The notes under the pieces were generated by a model. The model saw nothing but the letters and a program-made list of their open reading frames with translations, was not told the origin of the DNA and did no database searches. Of a DNA stretch of 8,567 nt, positions 6,314 through 8,567 are shown piece after piece; position 1 is the first letter of the stretch; each line of letters opens with the position of its first letter. A program made the translations under genes and the position numbers. The stretch comes from Chitinophagaceae bacterium (GTDB lineage Bacteria > Bacteroidota > Bacteroidia > Chitinophagales > Chitinophagaceae): the NCBI GenBank assembly GCA_026785745.1, contig JAJAZO010000268.1, forward strand, positions 1 to 8,567, in the 5' to 3' direction.

Positions 6314-7186
6314 TTAGCAGCAACCACTTCCCGGCTCACAACAGTTCCGGTCATCTTTCGCCTCTTTTTCTGCATACACTGTAATGCTGGTTATTCTTGT
6401 AGTTCCTTTTTTATATTCAGCAATTTCATCAGCACTTAAATATTTGGCCAATATATCGTCGGGAATAACAATGATTTTATCTTTTTGCAGGGTAATTTTT
6501 GTAAAACCAGCTTCTTCAATTATGCCGAGGTATTCTTTTTTTTGTATAGCTCCGGATACACAACCGGCATATAACTCTGCCACCTCTTTCCACCTGGCGG
6601 GCAATTCTCCTTCCAGCACAATATCAGAAATAGAAAAGTGACCACCCGGTTTCAACACCCGGAACACTTCGCTGAATACTTTATGTTTGTTGGGAACAAG
6701 GTTGAGAACACAATTGCTTACCACTACATCTGCTTTGTTGGCAGTAACGGGCAGGTCTTCAATATCGCCCTGGCGAAACTCCACATTGTTCAATCCAAGC
6801 TTCTCCGCATTATCTCTTGCCCTTGCAATCATAGCTTCAGTAAAATCAACGCCGATTACTTTTCCGCTTTCGCCAACAAATTTGCGGGCCACAAAAGCAT
6901 CATTACCGGCACCACTGCCGAGGTCAATCACGGTGTCACCTTCTTTTATTTTTGCAAATTCTGTAGGTAACCCGCAACCAAGCCCCAAATCCGCATCGGG
7001 ATTATACCCTTCTAATTTTGAATAATCATCGGCCATAATGTTATAGCCCCGATAGCTATCGGGGTCATCTCCGCAACAGGCGGATGTGGCACCACAGCAG
7101 GAGGCTGCATTTGTTTCTTTTGATTGCAAAGCAATTTCGCTGTACTTTTCTTTTACTATCTGTTTAATTTTTGAATCGTTGTTCAT
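6314..7186 (-). CDS. arsM: Arsenite S-adenosylmethionine methyltransferase (ArsM)
   Basis: The 290-residue cytoplasmic enzyme transfers methyl groups from S-adenosylmethionine to As(III), giving methylated and finally volatile arsenicals. The class I methyltransferase core shows motif I DLGSGAGNDAF (88-98), GVDFTEAMI (112-120), the GDIEDLPV region (140-147) and LKPGGHFSISDI (178-189). The three cysteines needed for As(III) binding are present: Cys71 (GLGCGLP), Cys159 (SNCVLNLVP) and Cys209 (YAGCVSGA). Additional vicinal cysteine pairs occur at 30-31 and 37-38 (SCCG, ACCG) and at 282-283 and 289-290 at the C-terminus, which probably help capture trivalent arsenic. Residues DPDSYRG (41-47) are encoded by a perfect 18-bp palindrome and look inserted relative to family members I remember. 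Start ATG 7184-7186 follows arsR by 75 bp; stop TAA at 6314-6316. It is the second gene of the arsR-arsM-arsC cluster and should be induced by arsenite through ArsR. Confidence 0.94.
   Translation of the reverse strand: MNNDSKIKQIVKEKYSEIALQSKETNAASCCGATSACCGDDPDSYRGYNIMADDYSKLEGYNPDADLGLGCGLPTEFAKIKEGDTVIDLGSGAGNDAFVARKFVGESGKVIGVDFTEAMIARARDNAEKLGLNNVEFRQGDIEDLPVTANKADVVVSNCVLNLVPNKHKVFSEVFRVLKPGGHFSISDIVLEGELPARWKEVAELYAGCVSGAIQKKEYLGIIEEAGFTKITLQKDKIIVIPDDILAKYLSADEIAEYKKGTTRITSITVYAEKEAKDDRNCCEPGSGCC
7047..7064. repeat. Perfect 18-bp palindrome inside arsM
   Basis: CCCCGATAGCTATCGGGG is its own reverse complement (two 9-bp arms, no spacer). It sits in the arsM coding sequence between the N-terminal cysteine pairs and the conserved YNIMADDYSKLEGYN segment, and is read in frame as part of DPDSYRG. 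From memory this palindrome is frequent in several Bacteroidota genomes, often between genes; that cannot be checked here. Confidence 0.75.
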
Positions 7187-7199
7187 GGCTATATTTTTG

Positions 7200-7226
7200 C
7201 CCCCAACTCCTAAAGGGGAGCCGGGG
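7200..7226. repeat. GC-rich imperfect inverted repeat between arsR and arsM
   Basis: CCCC-AA-CTCC (7201-7210) and GGAG-CC-GGGG (7217-7226) pair with two central mismatches around a 6-base loop. It stands out from the A/T-rich spacer and ends about 15 bases before the arsM start codon on the - strand. It resembles the C-rich/G-rich repeats with a central CTCCTAAAGGGGAG that I remember as dispersed in Bacteroidota. In the mRNA it could form a hairpin upstream of arsM and tune its translation; that role is inference. Confidence 0.5.
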
Positions 7227-7261
7227 AGGTTAAAAATTTTACTACTTACTATTGTTCCATT

Positions 7262-7597
7262 TTAGCAACAGGCTTTTTCGTTTTTCACTTTCAGGTTGGT
7301 AAATAGAAAATTAAATTCGTTGTTGAATGTTGAAAATGCTTTCCAATTGATGCAGTAGCAACTGCGGGGCCCATCAATGGTACCGGTAACAAGACCTGCA
7401 TTTTTAAGTTCTTTCAGGTGTTGCGATACGGTGGATTGTGCCAATGGCAAAAGATCCACTATTTCACCACAGATGCACTCATTTCGCTGTGCCAGTAATT
7501 TTAATATGGCAATACGGGCAGGGTGTGCCATTGCTTTTGCAAAATTGGCGAGTTCTTGTTCTTTTTGGGTAAACGCTGACTTTTTATGAATTGCCAT
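7262..7597 (-). CDS. arsR: ArsR/SmtB-family arsenic-responsive repressor
   Basis: The 111-residue protein has the winged helix-turn-helix of the family: [17 protein letters not shown] (19-35), the recognition region [19 protein letters not shown] (52-70) and a wing around [14 protein letters not shown] (72-85). ECICGEI places Cys41 and Cys43 near the helix where classical ArsR proteins hold their As(III)-binding cysteines. A second C-x-C pair, Cys80 and Cys82, lies in the wing, and the protein ends in Cys110-Cys111. It is expected to bind its own promoter as a dimer and leave it when arsenite or antimonite binds. Start ATG 7595-7597 lies next to an operator-like inverted repeat; it is the first gene of the operon with arsM and arsC. 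Which cysteines bind metal cannot be settled from sequence. Confidence 0.93.
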   Translation of the reverse strand: MAIHKKSAFTQKEQELANFAKAMAHPARIAILKLLAQRNECICGEIVDLLPLAQSTVSQHLKELKNAGLVTGTIDGPRSCYCINWKAFSTFNNEFNFLFTNLKVKNEKACC

Positions 7598-7610
7598 TTT
7601 TAAATCTTAT

Positions 7611-7646
7611 ATCGCAAATATACGATTAAAGGAATTAGACCGCCAA
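7611..7646 (-). promoter_or_regulatory. arsR promoter with overlapping operator
   Basis: On the - strand TATATTTG (complement of 7615-7622) matches the Bacteroidota -7 consensus TAnnTTTG exactly. Twenty bases upstream is TTGG (complement of 7643-7646), three of four matches to the -33 TTTG. The half-sites ATCG (7611-7614) and CGAT (7623-7626) form an inverted repeat that exactly brackets the -7 element, so a bound ArsR dimer would cover it. The arsR start codon is less than 20 bases downstream, giving a very short leader. Autoregulation is inferred from this layout. Confidence 0.65.
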
Positions 7647-7745
7647 CATTTTACCTAAAAATTTTAATTAATAGTTTTTCAATAGCCGGGCTTACCTTAG
7701 CCGTCAACAGCCTTATGTATTAAAAATGATTGAGTTGCCATAAGC

Positions 7746-8117
7746 ATGGACAAACTATTTTCTTTAAAAAAATTACTCTGGATTGACGGCATTGCAGCCC
7801 TGCTGGCCGGAACAATAGTAATAATTTTCTGCCATTGGCTGTCTGTATTTTTTAACCTGCCGCAGAATTTATTGCGAACCCTTGCTATTATCAGCCTGGT
7901 GTATTCTCTATATTCCACCAACCTGGCAAGGCGGCAAATACATTCCAGAAAATTGGTTTACATCTTGGTTATTGCCAACGCAATGTATGCTCTGTTGGCT
8001 TTATGTATCGTTGTGTATTATTTTAGTACCGCTACTGTATATGGAACGGCCTATTTTTTAGCAGAAGCAATATTGATTGGCGCATTAGCTTATTTGGAAT
8101 GGAGAAAAATTAAATAA
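7746..8117 (+). CDS. Small four-helix membrane protein of unknown function
   Basis: The 123-residue product is almost entirely hydrophobic, with helices at about 11-30, 43-58, 70-91 and 98-116, short basic loops (ARRQIHSRK, 61-69) and a basic C-terminus (EWRKIK). The positive-inside rule places the 61-69 loop and both ends in the cytoplasm. There is no cleavable signal peptide and no cysteine motif typical of metal transporters (only Cys29 and Cys87). It diverges from arsR; the 148-bp spacer holds the ArsR operator, so co-regulation is possible but the operator lies more than 110 bp from its start. ATG 7746 is the first start compatible with helix 1. I do not recognise a named family. Confidence 0.75.
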   Translation: MDKLFSLKKLLWIDGIAALLAGTIVIIFCHWLSVFFNLPQNLLRTLAIISLVYSLYSTNLARRQIHSRKLVYILVIANAMYALLALCIVVYYFSTATVYGTAYFLAEAILIGALAYLEWRKIK

Positions 8118-8198
8118 GGATATTTGAAGCACAAATAACTAACAACAAATCAACCATTTAAATCATTATCTCACCGACACAAGGGTATTGGGTATACA

Positions 8199-8423
8199 AT
8201 GCCAGAAACCTATGGTGAAACATTGCAGCATATCGAACTACACAAAATCCCGATGAGTGATGCATTCCGGGAAATTTATTACAATATAGATTTTGCCAAC
8301 GGCGACTACAGCCTGGTTGAAATACTACTGGGCATAGTTTGGGCACTGAAAAAATCAGGGAGCAGCTTTCTTTTTAACCAGCGAAATAATAACCCCGCTG
8401 CAGATGATACACAATATGCCTAG
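8199..8423 (+). CDS. Uncertain small protein, 74 aa, overlapping the EamA gene
   Basis: From ATG 8199 the frame reads METYGETLQHIELHK-like sequence (actual start MPETYGETLQ) and continues through PMSDAFREIYYNIDFANGDY to a hydrophobic segment LVEILLGIVWAL (about 39-50). This part looks like real coding sequence and is not covered by any other gene. The last 23 codons (from about 8355) run antisense to the 3' end of the EamA transporter gene and read like shadow sequence (NQRNNNPAADD). It may be a genuine small gene with a 69-bp convergent overlap, or the front of a longer gene whose 3' part was lost. No function is proposed. Confidence 0.4.
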   Translation: MPETYGETLQHIELHKIPMSDAFREIYYNIDFANGDYSLVEILLGIVWALKKSGSSFLFNQRNNNPAADDTQYA

Positions 8424-8567
8424 TGTTGACATCCAATCGGGAAATGCATCGCCTAATGCCATGCCTATGAAAACGGAGAAAATAATATTTACATAGCCTA
8501 TAGAAGAAACAATACCAGCTTTATCAGCCCCATAAGCTTTGGTCACAAAGTATTGACCGAATAATGC
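8355..8567 (-). CDS. EamA/DMT-family transporter, C-terminal part
   Basis: The last 70 residues are visible; the frame is open through base 8567, so the gene starts outside the window. ALFGQYFVTKAYGADKAG, then SIGYVNIIFSVFIGMALGDAFPDW and a final helix LGILCIICSGVIISLVKKK fit the last two or three helices of the second EamA repeat of drug/metabolite transporters (RhaT/YdcZ-like fold). The motif A.....A..........P.....G....D is typical of the family, as is the lysine-rich cytoplasmic end. Substrate cannot be inferred. A GTG at 8544-8546 is internal, not a start. Stop TGA is at 8355-8357. Confidence 0.88.
   Translation of the reverse strand, partial: ALFGQYFVTKAYGADKAGIVSSIGYVNIIFSVFIGMALGDAFPDWMSTLGILCIICSGVIISLVKKKAAP

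Noticed and set aside
6267..6323. 19-residue N-terminal extension of ArsC
   Set aside because: It would overlap the arsM 3' end and include the hairpin; family proteins begin right before the KKVLFVC strand, which fits ATG 6264-6266.
6384..7025. Several + strand open frames opposite arsM
   Set aside because: They are shadow frames of a strongly supported gene; their sequences show no protein-like motifs.

Overview
The window looks like a chromosomal segment of a Bacteroidota bacterium, most likely in or near the Chitinophagaceae. The clues are a secreted peptidase with a C-terminal type IX secretion (Por) sorting domain, a promoter in front of arsR with a TAnnTTTG-type -7 element, A/T-rich leaders without clear Shine-Dalgarno sequences, and short GC-rich palindromes scattered even inside reading frames. 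The species assignment is inference; no rRNA or tRNA gene is present.

Left part (1-1600): the 3' two thirds of a serine hydrolase of the class C beta-lactamase/penicillin-binding type (+ strand), then a decayed open frame (- strand). The first part of that frame is a duplicate of the C-terminal tail of the glycosyltransferase found 3 kb further on. Middle part (1597-5838): a secreted M28 zinc peptidase with a T9SS sorting domain (- strand), a 405-bp intergenic stretch with a coding-like relic, a 123-residue protein of unknown function (+ strand), and a polytopic GT39/ArnT-like glycosyltransferase (- strand).

Right part (5874-7597, - strand): an arsenic cassette in the order arsR, arsM, arsC, followed after 35 bp by the glycosyltransferase. 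ArsR should repress from an operator that brackets the -7 element. Arsenite released from repressor control would induce ArsM (methylation of As(III) to methylated, volatile species) and ArsC (reduction of arsenate to arsenite). No arsenite efflux pump (ArsB or Acr3) is visible where one would often be expected. Diverging from arsR is a small four-helix membrane protein (+). The end of the window holds a small uncertain + frame that runs into the 3' end of an EamA-type transporter gene on the - strand, which is cut by the window edge.

The most interesting points are: an in-frame amber codon in the glycosyltransferase, with the conserved tail continuing beyond it (seen by comparison with the duplicate copy); the duplication itself; palindromic elements inserted in frame in arsM and in the duplicate; a strong hairpin between arsM and arsC; and the coupling of a glycosyltransferase to an ars operon. 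I see no CRISPR array, insertion sequence, phage or clearly new multi-gene system.
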